The notes under the pieces were generated by a model. That model was given only the letters and a program-made list of their open reading frames with translations, ran no database searches and was not told where the DNA came from. Shown here piece by piece: positions 9,204 to 18,350 of a stretch of DNA of 64,000 nucleotides. The DNA is from Catellatospora sichuanensis. Its GTDB lineage: Bacteria > Actinomycetota > Actinomycetes > Mycobacteriales > Micromonosporaceae. The DNA is taken from positions 253,105-317,104 of the forward strand of contig NZ_ML660188.1 of the NCBI RefSeq assembly GCF_007483665.1, in the 5' to 3' direction. The stretch's first letter is position 1; each line of letters opens with the position of its first letter. A program made the translations under genes and the position numbers.

Positions 9204-9805
9204 TCACGCGGTCGCCGTCACCGTGTCGAGCTCGGCGAACAGTTCGGTGGGAACCTCGCAGCCGGCTCGGTCGGCCAGCGTGACCCAGTAGTCGCGGCCG
9301 CAAGTCCAGGCGGCGGCGACCGCCCCGGCGACCGCGTCGGCTTCGGCCACGGTGACGGTGACGGTGACGGTGACGGTGCGGCGTAGCACGCCGACCACCT
9401 CGGCGCCGAGGTCGGTCTCCGCCCGGCGTGACGGTGTCAGCCAGTGCTCGGTCCGGCCTTCGGCGAGGCGGGCCATCCAGAGCAGATACCGCTGGGCGTG
9501 TGACAGCGCATCGACGGCGCGCAGCAGCTCGCCACGCTGCGCGACGTGGTGGGCCAGGATGAGCCAGTTGCGTGGGAGCCGAACTCGTTGACGATCAGGT
9601 GCCGGATGGGCCCGATCCGGTCGAGCCAGGCCCGATGATCGAGCACCTCGGCCTGATCCGCCCCGAAGAACAGCCAGAACTCGACATCGCTGTGGGCGTC
9701 GCCCACGCCTTGCGCGAACGAGCCGTAGGTGAGTGCGGCGACGAGATCCTCGTCGCCGAGACAGAGTTCCCGGACACGGGTGATCAGATGTTCTTGCGGC
9801 AGCAC
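9204..9805 (-). pseudogene. Decayed lincosamide/aminoglycoside-type nucleotidyltransferase
   Basis: The first frame from 9805 encodes a nucleotidyltransferase fold start: YGSFAQGVGDAHSDVEFWLF contains the GS and DxE metal-binding pattern. After NEFGSH at about 9579 the reading continues sensibly only in another frame, beginning NWLILAHHVAQRGELL and reaching HWLTPSRR, which is typical of the C-terminal helical domain of Lnu(B)/Lnu(F)-like enzymes. In that family, as I remember it, roughly 80 residues separate these two blocks; here they abut. So the gene seems to have an internal deletion plus a frameshift. A sequencing error could explain the frame change but not the missing core. Confidence 0.7.
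9351..9378. repeat. Hexanucleotide tandem repeat (GGTGAC, about 4.7 copies)
   Basis: Four perfect GGTGAC units followed by GGTG lie inside the pseudogene, giving an alternating Val-Thr run in the shifted frame. A short slippage-prone repeat, consistent with relaxed selection there. Confidence 0.85.
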
Positions 9806-9888
9806 CCGGCGACCTTAACCACCCCGGCACGATCTCGCCTGCCTGTTTCCGGCGGCCGTGCCTGCATTAACAGGTGAGCGCAGTGGCG

Positions 9889-10626
9889 TCAGGCTCCGCG
9901 CGGAGACAGCGCGGGGTCCGTGGTCGGCAGCTGCCCGCGCGCCTGGGCGACCGCGTGTCCGCGCTCCGATTCCGGGAAACGGTCGAGGCGGGCGCGCACC
10001 TCGGCCGCCTCGACATCGGCGCCGAAGAGTTCGGTGCCCGGTTCGAAACGTACGCCTTCGGCCAGCGGACCGGCGACGACCGGGTCGAAGCCGAGCGCAT
10101 CGACCAGCGCGGCGACCGCGGCCACGTCGGCCGGGCCGTCGCCCGCGATCGCGACGGCGGTGCGTCCGGCAACGCCTGCGGGCCGGGCCTGGTCCTCGAT
10201 GTCGTGGTAGCCCACGTGGTTGAACGCCTTCACGACGCGAGCCCCGGACAGGAACGCCTGCACCGTCTCGCTGGAGGACGTACGCGGATCGGTGAGGTCG
10301 TCGCGGCTGCCGTCGATCTCCCACCAGTAGTTCATGGCGTCGACGACGAGCTTGCCGCGCAGCGCGTCCGCGGCGATGCTGCGGTACCTGCCGAGCGGCA
10401 GGGCGAGCACGACGATGTCGGCGCGGGCCGCCACGTCGGCGGCGGTGGCGGCGGTCGCGCCGGGGGTGAGCACCTCCACGGTCAGCGCGATCTTCGCGGG
10501 GTCGCCGGAGCCAGCGATGAGCACCCGGTACCCGGCGGCCAGGGCGAGCCGGCCGAGGACCGTGCCCAGTTTGCCCGCGCCGAGGATGCCGAGGGTCCGG
10601 GGACCTGCTTGAGGGGTGTCGTCCAT
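9889..10626 (-). CDS. NADPH-dependent F420 reductase-like / NAD(P)-binding oxidoreductase
   Basis: 245 residues. The N-terminus is a Rossmann fold with [13 protein letters not shown] (GxGxxG type), followed by [10 protein letters not shown] and [11 protein letters not shown], the pattern of the F420:NADPH oxidoreductase and related short reductases. It starts 34 nt after the luciferase-like gene and reads in the same direction, so it is probably the third gene of that operon. It could regenerate reduced F420 or act on another small substrate; cofactor choice is inferred from family and context, not shown. Confidence 0.8.
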   Translation of the reverse strand: MDDTPQAGPRTLGILGAGKLGTVLGRLALAAGYRVLIAGSGDPAKIALTVEVLTPGATAATAADVAARADIVVLALPLGRYRSIAADALRGKLVVDAMNYWWEIDGSRDDLTDPRTSSSETVQAFLSGARVVKAFNHVGYHDIEDQARPAGVAGRTAVAIAGDGPADVAAVAALVDALGFDPVVAGPLAEGVRFEPGTELFGADVEAAEVRARLDRFPESERGHAVAQARGQLPTTDPALSPRGA

Positions 10627-10660
10627 GTCGTGTCCTTCGGTGTCTGGGCCTGCCGACGGG

Positions 10661-11692
10661 TCAGCCGGCGAGCATGTCGCGGACCATGGGGATCACCTTC
10701 GCGCCGTACAGCTCGACGGCGCGCAGGCGGGCGCTCACCGGCTGCGCGCCCGCGGTGTAGATGAGGTCGAACCGGCCGACGCCGAGCGCGCCGACCGTAC
10801 GGGCGATCTTGCGGGCGACGGTCTCCGGCGAGCCGATGTAGAGGGACCCGTGCTCGACCTCGGCGTCGAATTCGGCGCGGCGGATCGGCGGCCAGCCGCG
10901 CAGGGCGCCGATCCGGTCGCGAATGACCCGGTAGTGCGGCCAGAAGATCTCCTTGGCCTGCTCGTCGGTGTCGGCGACGAAGCCGGGTGAGTGCATGCCG
11001 ACCGGGTGCGCGGTGGTGCCGAGCTGGCCGGCGGCGCGCCGGTACAGGTCGATGTAGGGGGCGAACCGGCTGGGCTGCCCGCCGATGATCGCGAGCATGA
11101 GCGGCAGGCCGTAGCGTGCGGTGCGCACCACCGACTGCGGCGAGCCGCCGACGCCCACCCAGGTGGTCAGGCGGCCCGACTCGGTCTTGGGGAAGACGTC
11201 GGCGTTGCGCAGCGGGGCGCGCACGGTGCCGCTCCAGGTCACCGGCTGCTCGTCGAGCAGCTTGACGAAGAGGTCGATCTTCTCCTCGAACAGCACCTCG
11301 TAGTCGGCCAGGTCGTAGCCGAACAGTGGGAACGACTCTGTGAACGAGCCACGGCCGAGGATGACCTCGGCCCGGCCGTGCGCCAGGGCGTCGACCGTGG
11401 CGAAGCGCTGGAACACCCGGACCGGGTCGTCGGAGCTGAGCACGGTCACTCCGGAACCGAGGCGGATGCGCGAGGTGCGTGTCGCGATGCCGGCCAGCAC
11501 CGTCTCCGGGGTCGACACCGAGTACTCCGGCCGGTGGTGCTCGCCGACGGCGATGGCGTCGACGCCGAGTTCGTCGGCGAGCACGGCTTCGTCGACGACC
11601 TGCCGAATCGCGGCGGCGTACGAAACCGGTCGGCCGGAGTCGTCGTCCGGCACGTCGCCGAAGGTGTCGAGGCCGAACACGGGATCAGACAT
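10661..11692 (-). CDS. LLM-class (luciferase-like) flavin/F420 oxidoreductase, second of a tandem pair
   Basis: 343 residues from ATG 11692. TIM-barrel family features include GEHHRPEY near the start, [16 protein letters not shown], and a [11 protein letters not shown] segment near the C-terminus. The start overlaps the end of the upstream LLM gene by 8 nt, so translation is probably coupled. The two proteins share long blocks such as [11 protein letters not shown], which shows an old tandem duplication. Substrate is unknown; both FMN and F420 are used in this superfamily. The longer open frame up to 12070 overlaps the upstream gene and is not used. Confidence 0.9.
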   Translation of the reverse strand: MSDPVFGLDTFGDVPDDDSGRPVSYAAAIRQVVDEAVLADELGVDAIAVGEHHRPEYSVSTPETVLAGIATRTSRIRLGSGVTVLSSDDPVRVFQRFATVDALAHGRAEVILGRGSFTESFPLFGYDLADYEVLFEEKIDLFVKLLDEQPVTWSGTVRAPLRNADVFPKTESGRLTTWVGVGGSPQSVVRTARYGLPLMLAIIGGQPSRFAPYIDLYRRAAGQLGTTAHPVGMHSPGFVADTDEQAKEIFWPHYRVIRDRIGALRGWPPIRRAEFDAEVEHGSLYIGSPETVARKIARTVGALGVGRFDLIYTAGAQPVSARLRAVELYGAKVIPMVRDMLAG

Positions 11693-12734
11693 GGGTGGGC
11701 TCCTTCGTGAGCAGTTCCCGCACCCGCGGGGCGACTTCACGGCCGAACAGCTCGATGCTGCGGGCGCGGGCCTCGCGGGGCAGGCGCATGATGTCGTACT
11801 TGAGGTCGAAACGGCTGATCCGCAGGTCGCGGGCCATGGTGGCGATCTTCTGCGCGACCGTCTCGGGCGAGCCGACGAACAGCGCTCCGCCGTCGAGTTC
11901 GGTCTCGTAGCGTTCGCGGGTCGGCTGGTAGAAGCCGCGTTCACGGGCGAGCTGCGCGACGACCGGTTGCCAGTGGCGCCACCAGGTCTCGACGGCCTCT
12001 TCGTCGGTGTCGGCGACCAGGCCGAGCGAGTGCTGCCCGATCGGCAACGCGGGATGCCCGAACTCGTCAAGGGCGCGCAGATAGAGCTCGACGTTGCCGG
12101 CGAACCGCTGGGGCCGGCCGCCGATGATCGCCATCATGAGCGGCAGTCCGTGGCGGGCGGCGCGCAGCACCGAGTTCGGGCTGCCGCCCACGCCGATCCA
12201 GGTGGGGATGCCTCCCTCGGGCATCCGGGGGTGCAGCCGCTGCGCGGTCAGCGGGCTGCGCACGGTGCCCGACCAGGTGACGGTGTCCTGGCGCTGGAGC
12301 CGCATGAACAGGTCGAGCTTCTCCTCGAACAGGCGCTCGTAGTCAGCCAGGTCGTAGCCGAACAGCGGGAACGACTCGGCCGCCGAGGCCCGGCCGAGGA
12401 CGAGCTGGGCGCGGCCGCCGGACACGGCGTCCAGCGTCGAGAACTCGTGGTAGAGCCGCACGGGGTCGTTGGTGCTCAGCACGGTGACGGAGGTGCCGAG
12501 CCGGATCCGCTCGGTGGCTCGCGCGATGGCCGCGAGCAGCACGGGCGTCGCGGAGTCGGTGAAGCCTTCCCGGTAGTGCTCGCCAACGCTGAACACGTCG
12601 AGGCCGACCGAGTCGGCGAGCTGCGCCTCCTCGACGATCAGCCGCACGGTCTCGGCGTCACTCAGCACCCGGTCGCCGTCGGTGGCCAGCTCCCCGAACG
12701 AATTGAGGCCCAGTTCGAATCCTTCGGTCGTCAT
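11685..12734 (-). CDS. LLM-class (luciferase-like) oxidoreductase, first of a tandem pair
   Basis: 349 residues from ATG 12734, with GGGGAG close upstream. Same family landmarks as its downstream paralog: [41 protein letters not shown] and GSPETVAQKIA. It is the first gene of an apparent three-gene operon (LLM, LLM, F420-reductase-like) facing a MarR regulator. Two 14-bp palindromes lie in the 100-bp gap before it, so induction by a small molecule through the MarR protein is likely. The open frame upstream of 12734 runs through those operator sites and is not a credible N-terminus. Confidence 0.9.
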   Translation of the reverse strand: MTTEGFELGLNSFGELATDGDRVLSDAETVRLIVEEAQLADSVGLDVFSVGEHYREGFTDSATPVLLAAIARATERIRLGTSVTVLSTNDPVRLYHEFSTLDAVSGGRAQLVLGRASAAESFPLFGYDLADYERLFEEKLDLFMRLQRQDTVTWSGTVRSPLTAQRLHPRMPEGGIPTWIGVGGSPNSVLRAARHGLPLMMAIIGGRPQRFAGNVELYLRALDEFGHPALPIGQHSLGLVADTDEEAVETWWRHWQPVVAQLARERGFYQPTRERYETELDGGALFVGSPETVAQKIATMARDLRISRFDLKYDIMRLPREARARSIELFGREVAPRVRELLTKEPTHV

Positions 12735-12777
12735 GGTCTCCCCTGCCCCGGTCCCGGCCGCACACCGAGCGCGGCTG

Positions 12778-12791
12778 ATTGACATGTCAAT
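12778..12791. promoter_or_regulatory. MarR-type operator, copy 1
   Basis: Perfect 14-bp palindrome ATTGACATGTCAAT. An identical copy lies 30 bp away centre to centre (about three helical turns), in the gap between the divergent LLM operon and the MarR gene. Confidence 0.75.
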
Positions 12792-12807
12792 TATGTAGGC
12801 CGGTATG

Positions 12808-12821
12808 ATTGACATGTCAAT
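12808..12821. promoter_or_regulatory. MarR-type operator, copy 2, next to the regulator's ribosome binding site
   Basis: Second perfect ATTGACATGTCAAT. It ends 2 nt before the GGAGG of the MarR gene, so bound protein could block the regulator's own transcription. Confidence 0.75.
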
Positions 12822-12834
12822 CGGAGGCGGAATG

Positions 12835-13368
12835 ATGCAGGACACACCACGGCCACGCCGGGCACGCCGGCTGCCCACCACCGAAGAGCTGCGGATCTGG
12901 CGGGACTTCATCGAGACGGCCGAAACCCTCAGATCCGAGCTCACCGCACGCCTGCAGAGCGAGTCCTCCCTGTCGTCGGGCGACTATGCGGTGCTGCTCG
13001 CCCTCAGCGAGGCCGAAGGACACCGGATGCGCTCCTCCGACCTCGCGTCCCACATCGACTGGGAACGCAGCCGCCTCTCGCATCACCTGGGCCGGATGGA
13101 GCGCCGCGACCTCATCCGCCGCGAGGAGTGCGCCGCCGACAGCCGCGGTGCCGAGATCGTGCTGACCCCCACCGGCCTTCAGTCGTTCCGGCAGGCCACG
13201 GTGCCGCACCTGAGTGCCGTACGGGAACTGTTCGTCGACGCGCTCACGCACGAACAGCTGATCGCGGCGGGCGACCTCGCCGCCACGCTCCGGGCCCGCC
13301 TCAGCGTGTCGGGCCGGCGGCGAGGTAGCGCCGCACAGACGAAAGCCGCCCGATCCGACGACGGCTAG
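12835..13368 (+). CDS. MarR-family transcriptional regulator
   Basis: 177 residues. Winged-helix core with the recognition helix in HIDWERSRLSHHLGRMERRDLIRRE and the wing in CAADSRGAEIVLT, the usual MarR layout, plus a basic Arg-rich start. ATG 12835 is 7 nt from GGAGG (12823-12827); ATG 12832 is 4 nt away and also possible. The ATG at 12805 lies before the second operator palindrome and is unlikely. Divergent from two luciferase-like oxidoreductases, with twin palindromes between. Probably represses itself and that operon until a ligand binds. Confidence 0.9.
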   Translation: MQDTPRPRRARRLPTTEELRIWRDFIETAETLRSELTARLQSESSLSSGDYAVLLALSEAEGHRMRSSDLASHIDWERSRLSHHLGRMERRDLIRREECAADSRGAEIVLTPTGLQSFRQATVPHLSAVRELFVDALTHEQLIAAGDLAATLRARLSVSGRRRGSAAQTKAARSDDG

Positions 13369-13381
13369 TGTCCCGGGCGGA

Positions 13382-13891
13382 TCAGCGCCCTTTCTCCCAG
13401 ACCGGGACAGAGGGAAGTCCGCGTTCGGCCCGGGCCAGATCGGTGAGCTCCTGAACCAGTGCGGTCTTGTGACCGGAGTAGCCGGGCAGCCCGGCGATCT
13501 CCCGTTTGAGCCGCGCGTACCGCTCCGCGTCGGCGGAGTGCCTGCGGAGATGGTCGCGCAGGATGCGCTGGTTGCGCGTGGGCCAACTCTCCAGGGTCAC
13601 GACGTGCAGGATGTGCGTACGGTGCTCGTCCCGCTCACGGACGTAGAGGAGCCGATCTTCCATGCCGTTGTGGTGGCGCCGATAACCGAGTCGCTCGACA
13701 GCGGCGTCGTCCACGCAGTCCAATGAGGTCACCGCGGCCATCAGGTCGATCACCGGCTTCGCGGCGAGGCCGGGAACGGCGGTCGAGCCGATGTGCTCGA
13801 TCTCCAGGATGACGCGGGGCAGTGCCGCACGGAGTTCGGTCATGGCCGCTTCCGCCATGGCCGGCCAGGCCGAGTCGTAGTCGACGATCAC
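13382..13891 (-). CDS. GrpB-family (UPF0157) nucleotidyltransferase-like protein
   Basis: 169 residues from GTG 13891. IEHIGSTAVPGLAAKPVIDLMAAV is the hallmark GrpB motif (GS and D residues of a nucleotidyltransferase fold), followed by a conserved region with LRDHLRRH and a C-terminal YSGHKTALVQEL helix. Members are small stand-alone proteins of unproven substrate. It converges on the MarR gene with 13 bp between the stops. No operon partner is evident. Confidence 0.85.
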   Translation of the reverse strand: MIVDYDSAWPAMAEAAMTELRAALPRVILEIEHIGSTAVPGLAAKPVIDLMAAVTSLDCVDDAAVERLGYRRHHNGMEDRLLYVRERDEHRTHILHVVTLESWPTRNQRILRDHLRRHSADAERYARLKREIAGLPGYSGHKTALVQELTDLARAERGLPSVPVWEKGR

Positions 13892-13960
13892 GGTCTCACG
13901 TTAGCGCGATCGACATGACCGTACTCGGCCCTGGCCGCCATCCCATTGCGAGACGGCACA

Positions 13961-14716
13961 CTAGCTGGCGCGGACGAACGTCGCGACGTGGCCTCGGAAC
14001 AGCACGGTCAGCTCCCCTGCCCCGAAAACGTCGGCGAGAGTCTGCTCGCACCAGCCCCGAGCCTCGCCCCGGGCACGGACATCGGCGCGGACGGCCCAGT
14101 CGGCGTTGACCTCGCTGAGCGCATACCGCTGATAGGTCTGCCTGGTCATCGGCAGTGCCACCACCTGGTGCCGCGACTCCAGCAGCCGCAGGCCGGGCTC
14201 GGTTCCGGGCAGGTCGCGCGGATCGAGCGGCCGCCACCCCGGCGGCCAGGGAAACCGCTGCTCGAAGCGGGCGAACCAATCGCTCAGCGCCGGCCCCTCC
14301 GCAGCATTGCGCGCCTCGCTGAAGTCGTACACGACCAGTCGGCCCGCCGGGGTGAGCACACGCCGCAGCTGTGGCAGCGACCGGGCCAGGTCGGTGTAGT
14401 TGAGCGCGCCGGCCGCCGTGACCGGGTCGAACGACGAGTCGGGGAACGGCAGCGCCTCGGCCCGGGCGACGGCGAACGACGCGCCGGGCGCGACCGCCTC
14501 GCGATGGGCGAGCATGGCGGCCGCCGGTTCGACCCCGATCACCTGTGCGGCCAGCGGCCGCAGCGCGGCGGTCGACACCCCGGCGCCGCAGCCGACGTCC
14601 AGCGCTCGCCGGGCCGTGCCGGTCACGCCCGAGGCGGCCAGCAGGCGGTGATGCACCGCGGGCCGGTCGAAGGCATAGCCACGAGCCAGTTCGGCGCTGT
14701 CGTAGACACCGCTCAT
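13961..14716 (-). CDS. Class I SAM-dependent methyltransferase
   Basis: 251 residues from ATG 14716, placed 7 nt after a GGAG; the ATG at 14722 lies too near it. Motif I is LDVGCGAGVSTAAL, with an acidic motif II IGVEPAAAMLA and the post-motif region LPFPDSSFDPVTAAGALNYT, typical of UbiE/Methyltransf_11-like enzymes. The acceptor substrate is unknown. A basic frame upstream of 14716 lacks family similarity and is excluded. Confidence 0.85.
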   Translation of the reverse strand: MSGVYDSAELARGYAFDRPAVHHRLLAASGVTGTARRALDVGCGAGVSTAALRPLAAQVIGVEPAAAMLAHREAVAPGASFAVARAEALPFPDSSFDPVTAAGALNYTDLARSLPQLRRVLTPAGRLVVYDFSEARNAAEGPALSDWFARFEQRFPWPPGWRPLDPRDLPGTEPGLRLLESRHQVVALPMTRQTYQRYALSEVNADWAVRADVRARGEARGWCEQTLADVFGAGELTVLFRGHVATFVRAS

Positions 14717-14947
14717 CGGCATGCTCCAACGGCCGCCGACGCCACCTGACCTGACCGCACGGACACCATTGCAGCACAACGAAGGCGTCAGCGAGGTCCG
14801 GAGCGGACTCGACGACGCCTTCGGCACAACCGATTTCGCGGCACAGGACTTCGCCGGCCTTCGGCGGCCCACGGGCCCGCAGCGGAGGGACCGCCGGCAC
14901 GGGGAAAGCGCGTGGCCGGACCCGTGTGCCGGGCCCGGCCCATCACG

Positions 14948-15346
14948 TCACTGCCGGTGGGATCGCGCCGCCACGGCGCGGCGGATACCGAAGGCCAGCG
15001 CGGCGGCCTTGCCCAGCGGCGTCGCCGACGCCTCGGTGACCGTGTTCGCGACCTTGGCGATGTTCGCCGCGGCCGCCGACAGCGGCCCGGTCACCGCGTC
15101 GACCCGGACCAGCTGGAGGTTGATGCCGTCCAGTGTGGTCTGCACCTGCCCGACGGTGGTGTTCACACCGTCGACGGTGTTGTTGACGTTGTCCAGCAGC
15201 GGACCCGTCTTCGCGGTGACCTCACGGATCATGTCGGTGGTCGCGTCGACGGTGCGCCGCAGCCGCAGGATCGGCACCGCGAGCACCAGCACGAGCATCG
15301 CGAAAGCTCCCGAGGCGACCAGCGCCGCGATCTCCGTACCCGACAT
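14948..15346 (-). CDS. DUF948-like membrane-anchored protein
   Basis: 132 residues. One N-terminal transmembrane helix (about 6-28), then a long helical region rich in Thr/Asn/Val (LLDNVNNTVDGVNTTVGQVQ) of coiled-coil character, and a short basic tail. This is the DUF948 pattern, related to general-stress membrane proteins. It lies 6 nt after the gene at 15353-15715 and is probably co-transcribed with it. Confidence 0.75.
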   Translation of the reverse strand: MSGTEIAALVASGAFAMLVLVLAVPILRLRRTVDATTDMIREVTAKTGPLLDNVNNTVDGVNTTVGQVQTTLDGINLQLVRVDAVTGPLSAAAANIAKVANTVTEASATPLGKAAALAFGIRRAVAARSHRQ

Positions 15347-15352
15347 CTGCGG

Positions 15353-15715
15353 CTACTTCTTCGACCCGGCCGAGTTCCGGCCGATCAGCCAGCCGATGAG
15401 GAACACAGCGGCCCCGGTGGCCCACGGCGTGGGGTTGCGGCGGATGCTGGCCAACAGGTCGCGTCCGGCGCTCTCCCACTCGTCGGCCGTGTGCGGAATC
15501 CGCTCGTTGACCGCCGACAGGGCTTCCGTGGCCGCGTCCTTCGCCGCCACCGCGGTGTGGCTGACGTTGGCCTTGAGCTCGCCGGCACCGGCGGCCAGGG
15601 CGTGTCCGGTGTCGATCGCCGCCTGCTTGGCCTCCGCCGCCTTCTCGGCGACGGCGGCGGAGGCCGTATTGAGCGCGTCCTGCGCGCCGGCGATGGCGTC
15701 GTCCTTGCTTGGCAT
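15353..15715 (-). CDS. Small helical protein with C-terminal membrane anchor
   Basis: 120 residues: an Ala-rich amphipathic helix (residues 1-85), then one transmembrane segment near the C-terminus (PWATGAAVFLIGWLIG) and a short polar tail. Resembles YtxH/DUF3618-type stress-associated membrane proteins, but no defined family can be claimed from sequence alone. It sits between the MMPL transporter and the DUF948-like gene on the same strand. Confidence 0.65.
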   Translation of the reverse strand: MPSKDDAIAGAQDALNTASAAVAEKAAEAKQAAIDTGHALAAGAGELKANVSHTAVAAKDAATEALSAVNERIPHTADEWESAGRDLLASIRRNPTPWATGAAVFLIGWLIGRNSAGSKK

Positions 15716-15784
15716 GTCGTCTCCCCTTCGAGGTGTGGTGATGGCGGACCGATACCCGGCCGCCCGCTCCTTATGCAGTGGCGG

Positions 15785-18088
15785 TCATTCGGTCGCGGCG
15801 GCGCTCGCCGGCTCGTCGCCCGGCAGTGGCGCCGCGGGCGGGCGGCGCAGCGCGGCGAACCGGCCGAACAGTCGGCGGCCCGGCCATTCGCTGGCCGATC
15901 CGAGCACCGTCAGCAGCGCGGGGGCGAGAATCGACCGGACGATGAACGCGTCGATGAGGATGCCCACCGACAACGCGAACGCGAGTTCCCGGAACGGGCG
16001 CAGCGGCACCAGAGCCAGCAGGCCGAAACTGACCGCGAGGGTGAACGCGGCGATGCGGATCGCGTGCGCCGACTGCGGCAGCGTGATCGCGAGCGCTTCG
16101 CGCAACGGGCGTCCGCGGGCCTCCTTCCAGGCCGGGCCGATGCCGAAGATGTTGTAGTCCGAGCCCAGCGCGACCAGCAGCACCGCGGCGGCGAACGGTA
16201 CGTAGAAGGTCAGTCCGTCGGCGCCGAGGACGTCCTGGAACAGCCAAGTGGTCGCCCCGAGCGTGGCCCCGATGGCGAGCACGCTGCAGGCGAGCAGGCC
16301 GATGGGTGCCACCAGTGCACGCAGGAACAGCATGAGGAACAGCAGATTCGCGACGAGTGCCGCGAGCGCGATACGACCGAGGTCCTGCTTGGTCTGGTCG
16401 ACGATGAGCTGCGCGATGGCGGTGTCGCCGCCGAGGCTCGTCTGCACGTCGGTCAGCCCCACGGCCCGCACGAGGCCGGGGAGGTCCTGCTGCAGCCGGG
16501 ACAGGGTCTGCACGGCGCGGGCGCCGAGCGGTTCGTCGGACAGGATCAGCAGGTAGCGTGCCGCGGTGTCGTCGGGAGTGCGGAACACGTGCAGGTCCTG
16601 CGGGACGATGTCGTCGCCGGGTCCGAGCACGGCGGCCACCCCGGGCACCTTCCGCAGCGCCTGCTGCAGGCCGTCGAGTTCCTTCTCCTTCGCGGCCACT
16701 CCCGGGCCTTCCAGGAGCAGTTCGGTCGGTGACAGGATGCCCTCGGCGAATCCGGTCTGGGCCTGGGCGGCGGCCTGGCGGGTCGGGTGGTCGGCGGGCA
16801 GCGCCTCTACGAACGACACGCCCAGGGCGAGGTCACGCACGGGCAGCGCGGCCGCGACCAGGCCGCCGACGCACAGCAGCAGCACGGGTGCGGCGACCCA
16901 GGGCCGGGTCAGCAGCCGTGACCAGCGCCCGCTGCCGACCTCCGGTGCCGCGACGGGTTCGGTGGACGCGCCGCGCCGCGGCGACCACAGCACCGCGCGC
17001 CCCAGGATGGCCAGCAGCGCGGGCACGAGGGTGACCGCCACGACCATGCCGATGAGCACGGCCAGCGCCATGCCGGGCCCGAACGCCCGGAACGCCGCCG
17101 ATCCGGCGACCACCAGCGCGCCGGTGCCGGCGGCGGCGGTCGCGCCGGCGGTGGCGATGATGGGGGTGAACCGGGCGGTCGCGTGCTCTGCCGCCTCCAG
17201 CCTGCCCGCACCGGAGGCGAGCTGGGTGCGGACCGCGGCCAGGTAGAAGACGACGTAGTCGGTGACCACGCCGAGCAGCAGCGCCACCAGCAGCGGCTGG
17301 GTCTCCTGCGGCACCGGCACCCCGAGCCGGTCGGCGAGCGCGCCGCCGACGTGCAGGGTGAGCACGATCGCGACCCCGGCCACGCCCAGGGCGAGCAACG
17401 GCGCGATGAGCGAGCGGAACGCGATCGCGACGATGAGGAACACGGCCGCGACGGTCACCGCCTCCAGCCAGGGCAGTGTCGACAGTACGAGGTCGCCCTG
17501 CTCGACCCGGGCCGGAACCGAACCGGTCACCCCGACGACGGCGTCGTCGGCGTCGTAGTGTGCCGCCACGAACTTCTCGGCGGCGGCCAGCTGGCCGGCG
17601 AAGGTGACGTCGGGTGCGGTGAACAGCATGGTGATGACGGTCGTGCCGTTCTCCTGCGAGCCCGGCATCAGCTGCAGTGTGTTGGTCACCGGCACGGCGG
17701 CGAGGATGGGCGCGGCGTCGGGAAACCTGCCCTCCGTCACGTCGCGGGCGCGGGCGACCGCTTCGGCTTGCACCGACAGGGGCAGTCCGTCGGGGTTGCG
17801 CTGCACCACCGAGACCCGGCTCAGCAGCGGAAACCCGAACTTCTCGAAGGAGCGGACCTCGCTGCGCACCGCGGCGTTGTCGGCCGACACCAGTTGTCCG
17901 AGGTCGCTGCCGCCGTGGCCGATGGCCGGCAGGTACAGCACCGACGCCGCCACGGCCACCGCCCACAGCGCCACGACGACCCAGCGCAGCCAGACCACCG
18001 AAATCGCGTAGTACTCCAGCAGCCGGCTCGGGCGCCAGCGGCTGCGCGCGGGCATGTCCACACCCGACGGTGGCGCTGCCCCGCTCAC
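15785..18088 (-). CDS. MMPL/RND-family transporter
   Basis: 767 residues from GTG 18088. Two repeats of one TM helix, a large extracytoplasmic loop and five clustered TM helices, the MMPL layout. Motifs include LLLGVVTDYVVFYL in the first TM bundle and ALGSDYNIFGIG in the second, carrying the Asp-Tyr pairs involved in proton transfer. In actinobacteria such proteins export lipids, siderophores or peptides; the cargo here is unknown. The start is ambiguous: GTG 18157 and ATG 18055 are in frame. GTG 18088 is favoured because it overlaps the stop of a 16-codon leader with a strong ribosome binding site. Confidence 0.85.
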   Translation of the reverse strand: MSGAAPPSGVDMPARSRWRPSRLLEYYAISVVWLRWVVVALWAVAVAASVLYLPAIGHGGSDLGQLVSADNAAVRSEVRSFEKFGFPLLSRVSVVQRNPDGLPLSVQAEAVARARDVTEGRFPDAAPILAAVPVTNTLQLMPGSQENGTTVITMLFTAPDVTFAGQLAAAEKFVAAHYDADDAVVGVTGSVPARVEQGDLVLSTLPWLEAVTVAAVFLIVAIAFRSLIAPLLALGVAGVAIVLTLHVGGALADRLGVPVPQETQPLLVALLLGVVTDYVVFYLAAVRTQLASGAGRLEAAEHATARFTPIIATAGATAAAGTGALVVAGSAAFRAFGPGMALAVLIGMVVAVTLVPALLAILGRAVLWSPRRGASTEPVAAPEVGSGRWSRLLTRPWVAAPVLLLCVGGLVAAALPVRDLALGVSFVEALPADHPTRQAAAQAQTGFAEGILSPTELLLEGPGVAAKEKELDGLQQALRKVPGVAAVLGPGDDIVPQDLHVFRTPDDTAARYLLILSDEPLGARAVQTLSRLQQDLPGLVRAVGLTDVQTSLGGDTAIAQLIVDQTKQDLGRIALAALVANLLFLMLFLRALVAPIGLLACSVLAIGATLGATTWLFQDVLGADGLTFYVPFAAAVLLVALGSDYNIFGIGPAWKEARGRPLREALAITLPQSAHAIRIAAFTLAVSFGLLALVPLRPFRELAFALSVGILIDAFIVRSILAPALLTVLGSASEWPGRRLFGRFAALRRPPAAPLPGDEPASAAATE

Positions 18089-18135
18089 GGGTGCACCCGC
18101 TCGGCGACGACCGGGTCCGACTGCCTCATACGCAT
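18085..18135 (-). CDS. Putative 16-aa leader peptide coupled to the MMPL gene
   Basis: ATG 18135 follows a perfect AGGAGG by 6 nt, the best ribosome binding site in this promoter region. It opens a frame reading MRMRQSDPVVAERVHP and stopping at TGA 18085-18087. That stop overlaps the GTG 18088 of the transporter as GTGA. The transporter has no comparable site of its own, so re-initiation from the leader would explain its translation. Too short for coding statistics; it could be chance. Confidence 0.45.
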   Translation of the reverse strand: MRMRQSDPVVAERVHP

Positions 18136-18350
18136 GGCGTTCCTCCTGTGACGGCACCCGTCGAGCCGCCTCGCGCAGCCGCAGGGGCCGCTTCGCGCGG
18201 GGCGGTTCGGCAGGCGATGGGATTTCGTGAGTCGGGTACCCGGCCGGTTGCCCGGCAAACGGCGGCAGTCCGGCGCACGTCGGCCGGCCTCCGGACGCAC
18301 GTGGGCACAGGCCGGGTTAGCGGCAGCCGGGCCCGCGGTATGGCAGGAGC

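Noticed and set aside
9351-9378. Hexamer repeat considered as a phase-variation tract
   Set aside because: A six-base unit keeps the frame, and it sits in a gene already broken, so it cannot switch expression.
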